From Sulfurimonas sp. (GTDB lineage Bacteria > Campylobacterota > Campylobacteria > Campylobacterales > Sulfurimonadaceae): DNA of 38,645 nt. Position numbers and translations under genes: made by a program. The stretch lies in NCBI RefSeq assembly GCF_027056685.1, contig NZ_JALUKE010000058.1:1-38645 (forward strand), written 5' to 3'. Below, in pieces: positions 8,032 through 15,697 of the stretch (its first letter is position 1; every line of letters begins with the position of its first letter). The notes under the pieces are model-generated. The model searched no databases, was not told the DNA's origin, and was given only the letters and a program-made list of their open reading frames with translations.

Positions 8032-8576
8032 TATTTAACCTCTATAACTGAGTAAACTTCTGTTTGCTCTTGTAATTTTTTCACACCATCTAAAAAAGTA
8101 AGTGCTATGATAAAGCAGCACTCTACGCACTCTGCACCTGTTTGCTTGACAAGCTTTGCCGCTGCGTTTGCGGTGCCTCCAGTTGCGATTAAATCATCTA
8201 TGACTAAAACTCTTGCACCTTTTTTCTCACCAAAGGCATCAATATGCACTTCAATTTCATCAACACCATACTCTAAAGCATATTTTTCGCTAAAAGTAGT
8301 GTATGGAAGTTTTCCTTTTTTACGAATAGGGACAAATCCTAAACCAAGCATCTGTGCAAGTGCTGCTCCAAAGATAAAGCCACGAGCATCTATACCTGCA
8401 ATATAATCAAGATTGTACGATCTGTAACGAGAAGCGAGATGATTCATTAGAGTTGCATAAGCCTCTTTGTTATTTAAAAGTGTAGTAATATCTTTAAAAA
8501 CAATTCCCTTTTTTGGAAAATCTTTAATGTCTCTAATTGAATTTTCTATAATGTTTCTTTCATCTGCACTAAGCAT
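8031..8576 (-). CDS. apt: Adenine phosphoribosyltransferase
   Basis: Apt salvages adenine by converting it with PRPP to AMP in the cytoplasm. The protein has 181 residues, as expected. The PRPP-binding signature [20 protein letters not shown] is intact (residues about 121-140), and [29 protein letters not shown] is the family hood and flexible-loop region. It lies 9 bases after the coiled-coil membrane gene and overlaps trpB by one base. A TAAACGCAG-type motif copy falls in the PRPP-loop codons (8162-8169). Confidence 0.97.
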   Translation of the reverse strand: MLSADERNIIENSIRDIKDFPKKGIVFKDITTLLNNKEAYATLMNHLASRYRSYNLDYIAGIDARGFIFGAALAQMLGLGFVPIRKKGKLPYTTFSEKYALEYGVDEIEVHIDAFGEKKGARVLVIDDLIATGGTANAAAKLVKQTGAECVECCFIIALTFLDGVKKLQEQTEVYSVIEVK

Positions 8577-8585
8577 TCTTATCCT

Positions 8586-8918
8586 TTATAAAAGAGCGTC
8601 AATGCGACCTTCTAATGCTTTTATTTTCGCATTAAGACGATCGACCTCTTGTCTATGTTTTGAGTTTCTTTGTTTGAGCACTTTTAACTCATTTCTTAGT
8701 TTTGTCAACTCGTCACTTAGTATATCAACATTTCCAAGAGCTCGTTGGAGTTGTATTTGATACTTTCGTATTAAAATTTCTGCCTCTTGTAGTGTTAATT
8801 TCATTAAATCATTGCTTCGTTGTTCTTTCTTTGTAATACTTTTAAAATAAAACATTTTTACAAAAAGATATATCGCAAGAATTGAGAGTATTGTTAATAG
8901 TGACCATTGCCAAAACAT
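8586..8918 (-). CDS. Small membrane-anchored coiled-coil protein
   Basis: The 110-residue product has one N-terminal transmembrane helix (about residues 4-27, WSLLTILSILAIYLFVKMFYF) followed by a long charged helix with heptad-like Leu/Ile spacing (about 40-108, for example LTKLRNELKVLKQRN), which predicts a coiled coil facing the cytoplasm. I do not recognise the family. It sits inside a housekeeping operon, 12 bases after rpiB and 9 bases before apt, and could scaffold or divide membrane complexes, but that is speculation. Confidence 0.75.
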   Translation of the reverse strand: MFWQWSLLTILSILAIYLFVKMFYFKSITKKEQRSNDLMKLTLQEAEILIRKYQIQLQRALGNVDILSDELTKLRNELKVLKQRNSKHRQEVDRLNAKIKALEGRIDALL

Positions 8919-8930
8919 AAACAGCTTTCC

Positions 8931-9362
8931 TTAGTCGATTTCTATTTTAGCGACTCTGTTTATATGACGACCGCCTTCAAAAGAGCTGGCAAGCCATGCA
9001 TCTACAATAGACTCTGCAACACCTTTTCCAACTATACGCTCACCATAACAGAGAATATTTGCATCATTGTGTCCTCGTGCTACCATTGCTGTATAAGCAT
9101 CATGGCAAAGGGCTGCACGGATTCCGTGATGTTTATTTGCAGCCATACTCATACCAATTCCACTTCCACATATTAAAATGCCTTGACTTCCCTCATCTTC
9201 TAAAACAGCAGTAGCTACTTTATGTGCATAATCAGGGTAATCCACTCTATCTTTTGTATATGGCCCAAGGTCTGTAACATCATGTCCTTTTGCTCTTAAA
9301 AGCTCTACTGTCCAGTCTTTAAGATCCACTCCCGCGTGGTCTGTTCCTATATAAAATTTCAT
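8931..9362 (-). CDS. rpiB: Ribose-5-phosphate isomerase B
   Basis: RpiB interconverts ribose 5-phosphate and ribulose 5-phosphate in the pentose phosphate pathway. The 143-residue frame begins MKFYIGTDHAGVDLKDW, the family N-terminus with the substrate-binding Asp-His pair. The catalytic cysteine is in ILICGSGIGMSMAANK, and HHGIRAALCHDAYTA follows. The ORF track extends 23 codons further upstream; I chose the inner ATG because it aligns with the family start and has AAAGGAG eight bases before it. It lies 13 bases after the M50 protease gene. Confidence 0.95.
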   Translation of the reverse strand: MKFYIGTDHAGVDLKDWTVELLRAKGHDVTDLGPYTKDRVDYPDYAHKVATAVLEDEGSQGILICGSGIGMSMAANKHHGIRAALCHDAYTAMVARGHNDANILCYGERIVGKGVAESIVDAWLASSFEGGRHINRVAKIEID

Positions 9363-9375
9363 AATAATCGCTCCT

Positions 9376-10053
9376 TTAAGATAATAATAATCGTATAATA
9401 AATTGTACAGGCATAAAGAGTAAATATTCATTTAGTGGTGTCATTAAAATAATAAGCACAATGAACATTCCATATCTGTCATACTTGTAATAAAACCCTG
9501 CTATAGAGTTGATTTTGTATTTTAACGCAAGGTGCATTAAAAAATGTCCTCCATCAAATTGTGGAATAGGTAAAAGATTAAACACGCCTAAGACAACATT
9601 GATAATAAGTAATTGATACACAAGAATATATGTAAAAACATAAAACATTGAGTCTGCAGTTGTTGGTGAACTCATAACTGTTAAAGCAATCGCAGCAAAA
9701 GCACCGAGAGTAAAGTTATATACTATTCCTGCTAGATCAACCTGCATAGCAGCATTATACCCACCGCGTCTCATAACCTTAGCCATATCAATAGGTACAG
9801 GTTTTGCCCAACCAAAAAGAATACCACCTGATGTTCCTAAAAGTAAAGGTATAAAATACAGAGCCGCAGGAACAAGAATAGTTCCTACTAAATCAATATG
9901 TACCAAAGGGTTAATAGTAAGGCGACCTGCATTTTTTGCGGTATCATCTCCATACATATGTGCAACCCATCCGTGCATAATTTCATGTCCAATAATTGCA
10001 ATAGCAAGTGCTAAAACCGCAGCTATTACTTTTAGTATATCAAGTAATTCCAT
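9376..10053 (-). CDS. Site-2-type membrane metalloprotease, M50 family
   Basis: The 225-residue multi-pass membrane protein carries the zinc motif HEIMHGW (HExxH) in its first helix and the second M50 motif NLLPIPQFDGGHF with the third metal ligand. Proteases of this class cut within membrane helices, often to release regulators. This compact version has no PDZ domain, like the YwhC/YdiL-type members. Its start overlaps the end of lepB by 14 bases, so the signal peptidase and the intramembrane protease are co-translated. The substrate is unknown. Confidence 0.9.
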   Translation of the reverse strand: MELLDILKVIAAVLALAIAIIGHEIMHGWVAHMYGDDTAKNAGRLTINPLVHIDLVGTILVPAALYFIPLLLGTSGGILFGWAKPVPIDMAKVMRRGGYNAAMQVDLAGIVYNFTLGAFAAIALTVMSSPTTADSMFYVFTYILVYQLLIINVVLGVFNLLPIPQFDGGHFLMHLALKYKINSIAGFYYKYDRYGMFIVLIILMTPLNEYLLFMPVQFIIRLLLS

Positions 10054-10849
10054 AGTACTTTTTATCTTCTTTTATTCTCTCTTGTCTTGCTTTATTCATA
10101 TAAAAAGGCTTTTCAAGTTCAGTTGGAGTTTTTCCCATTCTATCCCATCTTATTTCCCAATTTTTGTCAATAGAAAAGTAGATAAACCAAGGTGTTCCTT
10201 CTATGTTTTCATAAGGTACTGGACCCCAAAAACGGCTGTCATTTGAGTGGTCACGATTGTCACCCATCATAAAGTAGTGTTTTTTGGGAACTTTTATAGG
10301 ATCAAAAAAGAAGATAGGCATAGGATTTCGTCCATCTTCTATGATTTTTGGATCATGATGAATACCAGGATGTTTCTTCATATATGGGTTTTTTACCCAG
10401 AGTTCATTATTATAAGTTTCTGTTTTATAGTTTTTATAGTGTTTTTTTATCCATGCATCACCTTCTCTAAAGTGAATATAAAGGTTTTTATTTGCCACAA
10501 AAAGTTCATCTCCAGGGAGTGCAACACAGCGTTTTACAAAGTGTTCTTTAATATTTCCTGGATATCTGAAAATAACAATATCACCGCGTTTAGGAGTATC
10601 TCCATCAACAAGTTTTAAGCTTTTTGTCCATGGAAAAAGTGGAACTTCCAAAAATGGAATGTATGGCATAGGAATACCATAAGCGAATTTTTTAGCAAAA
10701 AGATGGTCGCCTATAAGGAGAGAGTCTTTCATACTTCCACTGGGGATTCTGAAGGCTTGTGCAACAAAAAAGATGACAAAAAGAACTATGACAATAGTCC
10801 CCGTCCATGAGTTAGAAAATTTATATGCTTTATGTAAAAAATTTTTCAT
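10040..10849 (-). CDS. lepB: Signal peptidase I
   Basis: LepB removes signal peptides from exported proteins at the periplasmic face of the inner membrane. One N-terminal transmembrane helix (about residues 15-32) is followed by FRIPSGSMKDSLLIGDHLF, where Ser39 is the predicted nucleophile, and later by VKRCVALPGDE with the general-base lysine, and MMGDNRDHSNDSRFWGPV, the family box E. The 269-residue length is normal for Campylobacterota. It follows folD by 4 bases and overlaps the M50 protease gene. Confidence 0.96.
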   Translation of the reverse strand: MKNFLHKAYKFSNSWTGTIVIVLFVIFFVAQAFRIPSGSMKDSLLIGDHLFAKKFAYGIPMPYIPFLEVPLFPWTKSLKLVDGDTPKRGDIVIFRYPGNIKEHFVKRCVALPGDELFVANKNLYIHFREGDAWIKKHYKNYKTETYNNELWVKNPYMKKHPGIHHDPKIIEDGRNPMPIFFFDPIKVPKKHYFMMGDNRDHSNDSRFWGPVPYENIEGTPWFIYFSIDKNWEIRWDRMGKTPTELEKPFYMNKARQERIKEDKKYYGIT

Positions 10850-10853
10850 ATAT

Positions 10854-11717
10854 TTAAACTTCTGTTTTTTTAGTTGCGTTTAGTTTTGCAGCTTTTAGTG
10901 TGTTACTCATAAGCATGGCAATTGTCATCGGTCCTACACCACCGGGAACAGGTGTAATATATGAACATTTTTTACTTACATTTTCAAAGTCAACATCTCC
11001 GACCAGTTTTCCATTTTCGGCTCTGTTAATACCAATATCTACAATAATAGCACCATCTTTAATCATATCTTCTTTTATAAGATTAATTACACCTACACCT
11101 ACTAAAACGATGTCTGCGTTTAAAGTATGCTTTTTCAAGTCATCTGTAAATATATGACAAATTTCTACTGTTGCATCTGCGTTTAGCAGTAGTGAAGCCA
11201 TCGGTTTTCCTACTATATTTGAAGCTCCAACGACACAACAGTTTTTTCCTTTTACATCTATATTATATTCAGCTAACATCTCCATAACACCAAGTGGAGT
11301 ACATGGCACAAAACCATCAAGGTTAGTTACTAAACGCCCCACATTGTATGGGTGAAAACCATCTACATCTTTTGCGGGATCAACAAGTTCTAAAATTTTT
11401 GTTGTATCTATATGTGAAGGAAGTGGTAGTTGTATTAAAATACCATCAATATTAGGATTTTGATTCATCATAACAATAGTATTTTCAATAGCCTCCTGAG
11501 AAATATCTTCTGGCATCTCATGTGAGACTGAATAAAACCCCATTCTATCACACGCTTTTTTCTTCATACTGACATACGCAGCACTTGCTGGGTCTTGTCC
11601 TACTAAAATAACAGCTAAACCAGGTGTCACATCAGCTTCATTTTTAAGTTCTATGACCTCTTTTACAACATTGTCTTCAATCTTTTTTGCAAGTTTTTTA
11701 CCGTCAAGAATCTGCAT
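10854..11717 (-). CDS. folD: Bifunctional methylenetetrahydrofolate dehydrogenase/cyclohydrolase
   Basis: FolD converts 5,10-methylene-THF to 10-formyl-THF in two steps. The 287-residue protein contains YVSMKKKACDRMG with the catalytic lysine, QLPLPSHID, the NADP site CVVGASNIVGKPMASLLLNADATV, and the C-terminal signature PVPGGVGPMTIAMLMSNT. It is the first gene of the folD-lepB-M50-rpiB-coiled coil-apt-trpB operon, with a TATAAT box 28 bases upstream. It connects functionally with purU at the far end of the window, which acts on the same 10-formyl-THF pool. Confidence 0.97.
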   Translation of the reverse strand: MQILDGKKLAKKIEDNVVKEVIELKNEADVTPGLAVILVGQDPASAAYVSMKKKACDRMGFYSVSHEMPEDISQEAIENTIVMMNQNPNIDGILIQLPLPSHIDTTKILELVDPAKDVDGFHPYNVGRLVTNLDGFVPCTPLGVMEMLAEYNIDVKGKNCCVVGASNIVGKPMASLLLNADATVEICHIFTDDLKKHTLNADIVLVGVGVINLIKEDMIKDGAIIVDIGINRAENGKLVGDVDFENVSKKCSYITPVPGGVGPMTIAMLMSNTLKAAKLNATKKTEV

Positions 11718-11744
11718 TTAAACCTCATAAATTATTTTTTTGAT

Positions 11745-11750
11745 ATTATA
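11745..11750 (-). promoter_or_regulatory. -10 box of the folD operon
   Basis: TATAAT on the folD strand, 28 bases before the folD ATG. The dyad at 11769-11794 lies immediately upstream of it. Confidence 0.6.
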
Positions 11751-11768
11751 CTCTTTTAAAATAAATTA

Positions 11769-11794
11769 ATACCAATTCCAATTAGAATTGGTAT
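11769..11794. promoter_or_regulatory. Operator-like 26-bp dyad between folD and the cytochrome c gene
   Basis: A perfect 10-bp inverted repeat (ATACCAATTC / GAATTGGTAT) with a 6-base centre lies between two divergent genes, ending 10 bases before the cytochrome start and about 20 bases behind the folD -10 box. The divergent setting makes a terminator unlikely and a repressor or activator site, or a 5'-UTR hairpin of the cytochrome mRNA, more likely. The bound protein is unknown. Confidence 0.5.
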
Positions 11795-11804
11795 AAGGCT
11801 AATA

Positions 11805-12155
11805 ATGAAATTTATATTTTTTTTACTTTCTCCACTTCTTCTTTTTGCTACAAGCGATTTTATTACTCCCATGGAGTATGCATCACAACTCTATAAAAAT
11901 CCAAGAGGAATAGGGTGTCAGAAATGTCATGGAAATAATGGTGAAGGTATGTTAATAGCAAAATATGTGCATAAAAATAGAAAAAAAAGTTTTGTTGCTC
12001 CTAGAATAAATAATGTGCCATTTAAGAAATTTTACAAAATAGTTAATAGTCGCACAAAAGGAATGCCACGATATTTTTTAACAAAACAAGAAGTAGCAGC
12101 ACTCTACTTTTATTTACATCCAAATGATAAGAAAAAGATGAAAAATGTTAAGTGA
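11805..12155 (+). CDS. Small exported monohaem cytochrome c
   Basis: The 116-residue protein starts with a signal peptide (MKFIFFLLSPLLLFATS) and carries a single haem c motif, GCQKCHG, near residue 38. The distal part contains KGMPRYFLTKQEVAALYFYL, in which the methionine is the likely second haem ligand, as in class I cytochromes. It would be a periplasmic electron carrier of unknown partner. Its last 11 bases overlap the start of the CitE-like gene. The operator-like dyad lies directly upstream. Confidence 0.85.
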   Translation: MKFIFFLLSPLLLFATSDFITPMEYASQLYKNPRGIGCQKCHGNNGEGMLIAKYVHKNRKKSFVAPRINNVPFKKFYKIVNSRTKGMPRYFLTKQEVAALYFYLHPNDKKKMKNVK

Positions 12156-13062
12156 AATAGAAGAAGCCTATAAAAATAGAGATCTTGTAGCACTTGATGC
12201 ACTTGCAAAGCCCACGATGAGAGAGCTAAACAAACGCAGTGATTATCGTTCAGTACTTATGCTCTCATGTAACAACATTAAACACCTATCAAAAATTGCA
12301 TCACTTGAAGCTGATTGTATTATGTTAAACTTAGAGGATGGTGTAAGCAGAGAGGATAAACCATTTGCCCTTGTTCTTGCTGCCATATTTATAGCTAAAA
12401 CACAAAAGAGCAACAAAAAGCTTGTAGTAAGAGTGAACGCACTAGAGGAGGGTGGATATGAGGAGATAACCTATCTTAATCGGTTTATGCCTGATGCTAT
12501 TCGTGTTCCTAAAATTCAAAACAGACAAGAGGTCATTAGTGTTTTAGCACTACTCAATGAGGGAATAGAACTACATCTCTCCATTGAGACTGCTCAAGCA
12601 TGGCATAATCTTCAAACATTGGCAGTAAATAGGCGAGTAACTGCTTTTTATTTAGGCATACTTGATCTGTTTGCAGATATGGGACTTCCTCACTCTTTAA
12701 TCAATTTAGATAATCCTACCATGCACTATATGCTTTCACATTTTTTAGTTACGACAAAAGCTATGAAAGTAAAACCTATCTCTTTTGTTTTTCAAGAGTA
12801 TAAAGATACAAGTACATTTGTAAAATGGCTGGAACTTGAAAAAAGAATGGGCTATGATGCAAAAGGGTGTATCTCTCCAAAACAGGTAAGTTTAGTAAAT
12901 GAGATCTTTATAGATAGAGAAAAAGAGATACAAAGAGCGAAGATAATAGTAAAACTTTTTGAGATGCACAGAGATGAGGGCATTACAGGTTTTGTGGATG
13001 AAGAGTATGGTTTTATTGATGAGCCAATTTATAAAGGTGCATTAAATATTTTAAAAAGATAA
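12145..13062 (+). CDS. HpcH/HpaI aldolase / CitE-like lyase family protein
   Basis: The 305-residue protein has the TIM-barrel signatures of the CitE/HpcH family: MLNLEDGVSREDKPFA near residue 53, the metal-binding glutamate in LHLSIETAQA and the aspartate in YLGILDLFADMG, and the late GYDAKGCISPKQV segment, the usual G-K-x-x-I-H-P region. Such enzymes cleave or form C-C bonds of citramalyl- or malyl-CoA type substrates. The residues after the barrel start (VLMLSCNN) differ from the usual R-x-x-L-x-x-P pattern, so the substrate may differ. It is translationally coupled to a cytochrome c gene, which is an unexpected pairing. The cytoplasmic location is inferred from the lack of a signal peptide. 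Confidence 0.8.
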   Translation: MLSEIEEAYKNRDLVALDALAKPTMRELNKRSDYRSVLMLSCNNIKHLSKIASLEADCIMLNLEDGVSREDKPFALVLAAIFIAKTQKSNKKLVVRVNALEEGGYEEITYLNRFMPDAIRVPKIQNRQEVISVLALLNEGIELHLSIETAQAWHNLQTLAVNRRVTAFYLGILDLFADMGLPHSLINLDNPTMHYMLSHFLVTTKAMKVKPISFVFQEYKDTSTFVKWLELEKRMGYDAKGCISPKQVSLVNEIFIDREKEIQRAKIIVKLFEMHRDEGITGFVDEEYGFIDEPIYKGALNILKR

Positions 13063-13087
13063 AATGGAAGAAAAAAAGAGATGAAAA

Positions 13088-13112
13088 TAGAGAACAGAAA
13101 AACTGTTCTCTA
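13088..13112. terminator. Hairpin terminator, mainly for the porin gene
   Basis: Perfect 10-bp stem TAGAGAACAG/CTGTTCTCTA with a 5-base A/T loop. On the porin strand it is followed by TTTTC and then a T-rich tract. Confidence 0.6.
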
Positions 13113-13114
13113 GC

Positions 13115-13140
13115 TATATCAGGCACTTTGTCCTGATATA
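13115..13140. terminator. Second hairpin in the same convergent gap
   Basis: Perfect 9-bp stem TATATCAGG/CCTGATATA with an 8-base loop, only two bases after the first hairpin. It lacks a clear T-tract, so it may be a structural or 3'-end-protecting hairpin rather than a terminator in its own right. Confidence 0.45.
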
Positions 13141-13175
13141 AGTGAAATTTAAAATCGAAAGAAAGAAGAATAAGA

Positions 13176-14435
13176 CTAGAATTTATAGTCTAATTGTACC
13201 CAACCTACTGTTTTGTCATTTGTATAACCTTTAGCATCACCACTCATGTAGTAAGCATATTTTACCAAACCTTTAAGGTTTTTAAAACCTGGAATTGCAT
13301 TTACATATACAGCATCAAATTCAGTACCTAAATCATCTGTTGTACCTGTAGTAGCAGTAACCATATCTGTCTCTGCTTTAAAGTCATGATACACTGCAAG
13401 AACTTTACCAAAACCTTTTGCTTTATATCCAAGGCGAATATTAGCATCTTTTAAACCACCTTCTGGCTTGTTTGCAACATAGAAGACATCTGCCCAACCG
13501 TTGAATTTATGGTTAGTACCAAGAGCTGGATTAAATGTTGTTTTTCCATCTGTTCCATTTGTACCACTAAGTACTTCATAATTCACACCAGCCAAAATAC
13601 CAGAAATATTTGCACCTAAATCTAAGTTATAGTAATTAGCATCAGCTTTAAGATTTTTAGCACCCAATTCCATTGTAGGATCTTTTTGAACTGCATACTC
13701 AGCACGGTAAGATAATTTAGCACCAGCTTTGATTTTACCAGTTAATGCAAGACCATAAGTATCACTATCTATTCCCTGTACACCGACAGCAAGCATATAA
13801 TCATATGCAGTAACTTTTAATGCTGGCATTACAGTATAAGCTGCATGTAACAATACTGAGTTAGAGCCTGTAGTAGGATTTGCTCCAACGCCTTGAAAAC
13901 CATACACATATGCAGCAAGAAGACTTAAGTTTTTCACAGAACTGTTCGCTGCATACACAGTGTCATAAGAACGCTCTACCTGTCTCCAACCAACTGTACC
14001 AATAAAACGCTGGTTGTCAAGATTTACTTGTGAACGACCAACATGCATTGCTGTCTTATCTATTGTATAATCAAGTGAAGCTTCTGAAAGCATAGCAAAA
14101 TTTGGATCTTTAATCACATCATAGTCAGTATGGCTATTTGCTGTACTATTATAATTAGTATATCCAAAGTTATTTACACTTTGAAGACCGATTGTAGCTG
14201 TTAAGTTTTCAACACCTAATAGACCAGCTGATACAACTAAATGAGTACGAGCAGTAAATGCATTTCCCGCATCTTTACCATTATCTTTTACATCAGCAGT
14301 CTCAAATCTTGGACGAATCTCACCTTTTACTTTCACATTATTTAAAATATTGATGCCATCATTCGCACTAGCGCTTACAGATAGACCACCAACCATTAAT
14401 GGCACTGCTGCCATAGATAATAACATTTTTTTCAT
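13176..14435 (-). CDS. Outer-membrane porin
   Basis: The 419-residue protein begins with a signal peptide (MKKMLLSMAAVPLMVGGLSVSASA), continues with KVKGEIRPRFETAD and alternating amphipathic strands throughout, and ends in WVQLDYKF with a terminal Phe, the usual outer-membrane insertion signal. It resembles the Opr/MOMP-type porins of Campylobacterota, which let small anions and nutrients cross the outer membrane. It has its own promoter with an FNR/CRP-type site directly after the nap operon, so it may bring nitrate or another substrate to the periplasmic reductase under oxygen limitation. The specificity is not visible. Confidence 0.85.
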   Translation of the reverse strand: MKKMLLSMAAVPLMVGGLSVSASANDGINILNNVKVKGEIRPRFETADVKDNGKDAGNAFTARTHLVVSAGLLGVENLTATIGLQSVNNFGYTNYNSTANSHTDYDVIKDPNFAMLSEASLDYTIDKTAMHVGRSQVNLDNQRFIGTVGWRQVERSYDTVYAANSSVKNLSLLAAYVYGFQGVGANPTTGSNSVLLHAAYTVMPALKVTAYDYMLAVGVQGIDSDTYGLALTGKIKAGAKLSYRAEYAVQKDPTMELGAKNLKADANYYNLDLGANISGILAGVNYEVLSGTNGTDGKTTFNPALGTNHKFNGWADVFYVANKPEGGLKDANIRLGYKAKGFGKVLAVYHDFKAETDMVTATTGTTDDLGTEFDAVYVNAIPGFKNLKGLVKYAYYMSGDAKGYTNDKTVGWVQLDYKF

Positions 14436-14457
14436 ATTTATCCTTTTTTTATTAAAT

Positions 14458-14506
14458 CAACTAAATTATATCTTAATATAAAAATATAATTATTGATTTA
14501 TATCAA
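14458..14506 (-). promoter_or_regulatory. Porin promoter with perfect FNR/CRP-type operator
   Basis: TTGATTTATATCAA (14493-14506) is a perfect TTGAT-N4-ATCAA dyad. On the porin strand a TATAAT box lies at 14470-14465, giving a predicted start near 14458 and an operator centre at -41.5, the classic class II activator position. It lies 3 bases past the stop of the preceding gene. Confidence 0.75.
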
Positions 14507-14509
14507 TTT

Positions 14510-14824
14510 TTATGCTTGCTCTTTGGGTTCAACTATCGGAGTAATAGGTTCACCACGCTCTTCTTCTATTTTTTCTCGATGCTCTGCCATTTTTACTCTA
14601 AGTTCATCAATAACCACTTGAGGAACATCTTCATCTTTAAGCCATTTGACTTCATCAATGTGTCCACCATATTCAGCACCCATCGCTTCTATTTTCTTTT
14701 CGTACTCATCCAAATCAAAACAAGATTCTACACGAATATCATCTTCATCAATGGCATCTTCAATTTCAATATACCATTTTCCAGTATCATCTAATTTTAT
14801 TGTAGAAGTAAAAACAACAGCCAT
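14510..14824 (-). CDS. Small acidic protein at the end of the nap operon, unknown function
   Basis: The 104-residue soluble protein is strongly acidic in its first half (YIEIEDAIDEDDIRVES) and ends with a helical, Glu-rich stretch and the tail PITPIVEPKEQA. There is no signal peptide, membrane segment or cysteine cluster. Its ATG overlaps the NapD stop by one base (TAATG), so it is translationally coupled to napD and should be made together with the nitrate reductase. I do not recognise the family; a chaperone-like accessory role beside NapD is possible but not shown. Confidence 0.8.
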   Translation of the reverse strand: MAVVFTSTIKLDDTGKWYIEIEDAIDEDDIRVESCFDLDEYEKKIEAMGAEYGGHIDEVKWLKDEDVPQVVIDELRVKMAEHREKIEEERGEPITPIVEPKEQA

Positions 14825-15222
14825 TATTTCACCCCTGTAGAGTTACTTAAATCTTTTGCAAATTCTTGAAGTTCAGCATCTCGTTTTTTAAGATCTCCAT
14901 GATAAACAACACTCTCTACATCTACATTTTCAGCATTTAAAACAGTTGGAACAGCATCTGATTCGTTAATGACTTTTATGTTTGCATCAAGTTCATCTTC
15001 AGAGTATGCCATTTGCATATCTGCTGTAATGACATGAGGAATAGCTTCAATGATTTTAAGTTTTCCAATCTCTTCACTAACATCTTCACCTTCAATAGTG
15101 ATAATAATGCGTCCCTTTTCATCATGCATATGATAATCACATGCCTCACAGTTTTTCAAACTCTCTACAACTTCATCTAAAAATTTCGGTACCGTTTGTA
15201 CCACTATACTTGATATATTCAT
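14824..15222 (-). CDS. napD: NapD-type maturation chaperone with C-terminal extension
   Basis: NapD binds the Tat signal of NapA and holds it until the molybdenum cofactor is inserted. Residues 1-75 fit the family: MNISSIVVQTVPKFLDEVVESL, then GRIIITIEGEDVSEEIGKLKIIEAIPHVITADM. At 132 residues it is longer than a typical NapD of roughly 90-110; residues after about 80 form an acidic extension ending KDLSNSTGVK. It lies 18 bases after the PAS gene and overlaps the small acidic gene by one base. The position at the distal end of a nap operon is usual in Campylobacterota. Confidence 0.85.
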   Translation of the reverse strand: MNISSIVVQTVPKFLDEVVESLKNCEACDYHMHDEKGRIIITIEGEDVSEEIGKLKIIEAIPHVITADMQMAYSEDELDANIKVINESDAVPTVLNAENVDVESVVYHGDLKKRDAELQEFAKDLSNSTGVK

Positions 15223-15240
15223 AAAATATTCTCCTTAATT

Positions 15241-15687
15241 TTATTCGTAAATAACTTTTCTAATTTTCTCGCCATTTTCTGCACGCATTTTATCATATAA
15301 TCTTTGGTATTTTAGTTTTGTTTCATAAGATATTGGTGTTCTAAGGGATTTATACTCAACCAATTCTCCTTTTTTATATACACCAGAGACTATTGCCTCC
15401 ACCCAGTAAAAACCTTTGTCCTTACGGAGATTTTTTACTATGCCTATCCACTGTTTTTTAGCTTTTATAGTCTCCCATAAATCTTTAAACGCAGCACTTG
15501 GCATATCGGGATGTCTTACAATATTATGTGATTTTCCAAGGAGCTCATCTTCATGATAGCCACTGATGTCACAAAAAGTCTCATTTGCATAAGTAATCTT
15601 ACCACTTAGGTCTGTTCTTGAGATGATGAGTTCATCCTCTGGCACCTCGGTTTCAACTAAAAATTCACTCTCATTATATTCAATCAT
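15241..15687 (-). CDS. Aer/CetB-like PAS protein inside the nap operon
   Basis: The 148-residue protein is essentially one PAS domain: LSGKITYANETFCDISGYHEDELLG, then HNIVRHPDMPSAAFKDLW and WIGIVKNLRKDKGFYWVEA. The HNIVRHPDMP and W-x-G-x-VKN-x-RKDG-x-YWV segments are typical of the FAD-binding PAS of Aer and of CetB in Campylobacter energy taxis. It has no transmembrane, HAMP, kinase or methyl-accepting part, so it must act through a partner. It lies 10 bases after napL and 18 before napD, so it is co-transcribed with nitrate reductase. The redox sensor role is inferred from the family. Confidence 0.85.
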   Translation of the reverse strand: MIEYNESEFLVETEVPEDELIISRTDLSGKITYANETFCDISGYHEDELLGKSHNIVRHPDMPSAAFKDLWETIKAKKQWIGIVKNLRKDKGFYWVEAIVSGVYKKGELVEYKSLRTPISYETKLKYQRLYDKMRAENGEKIRKVIYE

Positions 15688-15697
15688 TTTTACTCCT

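Noticed and set aside
8931-9431. Longer rpiB start given by the ORF track
   Set aside because: The 23 extra residues are Tyr/Leu-rich, unlike the family, and overlap the end of the M50 protease gene; the inner ATG has a good ribosome site.
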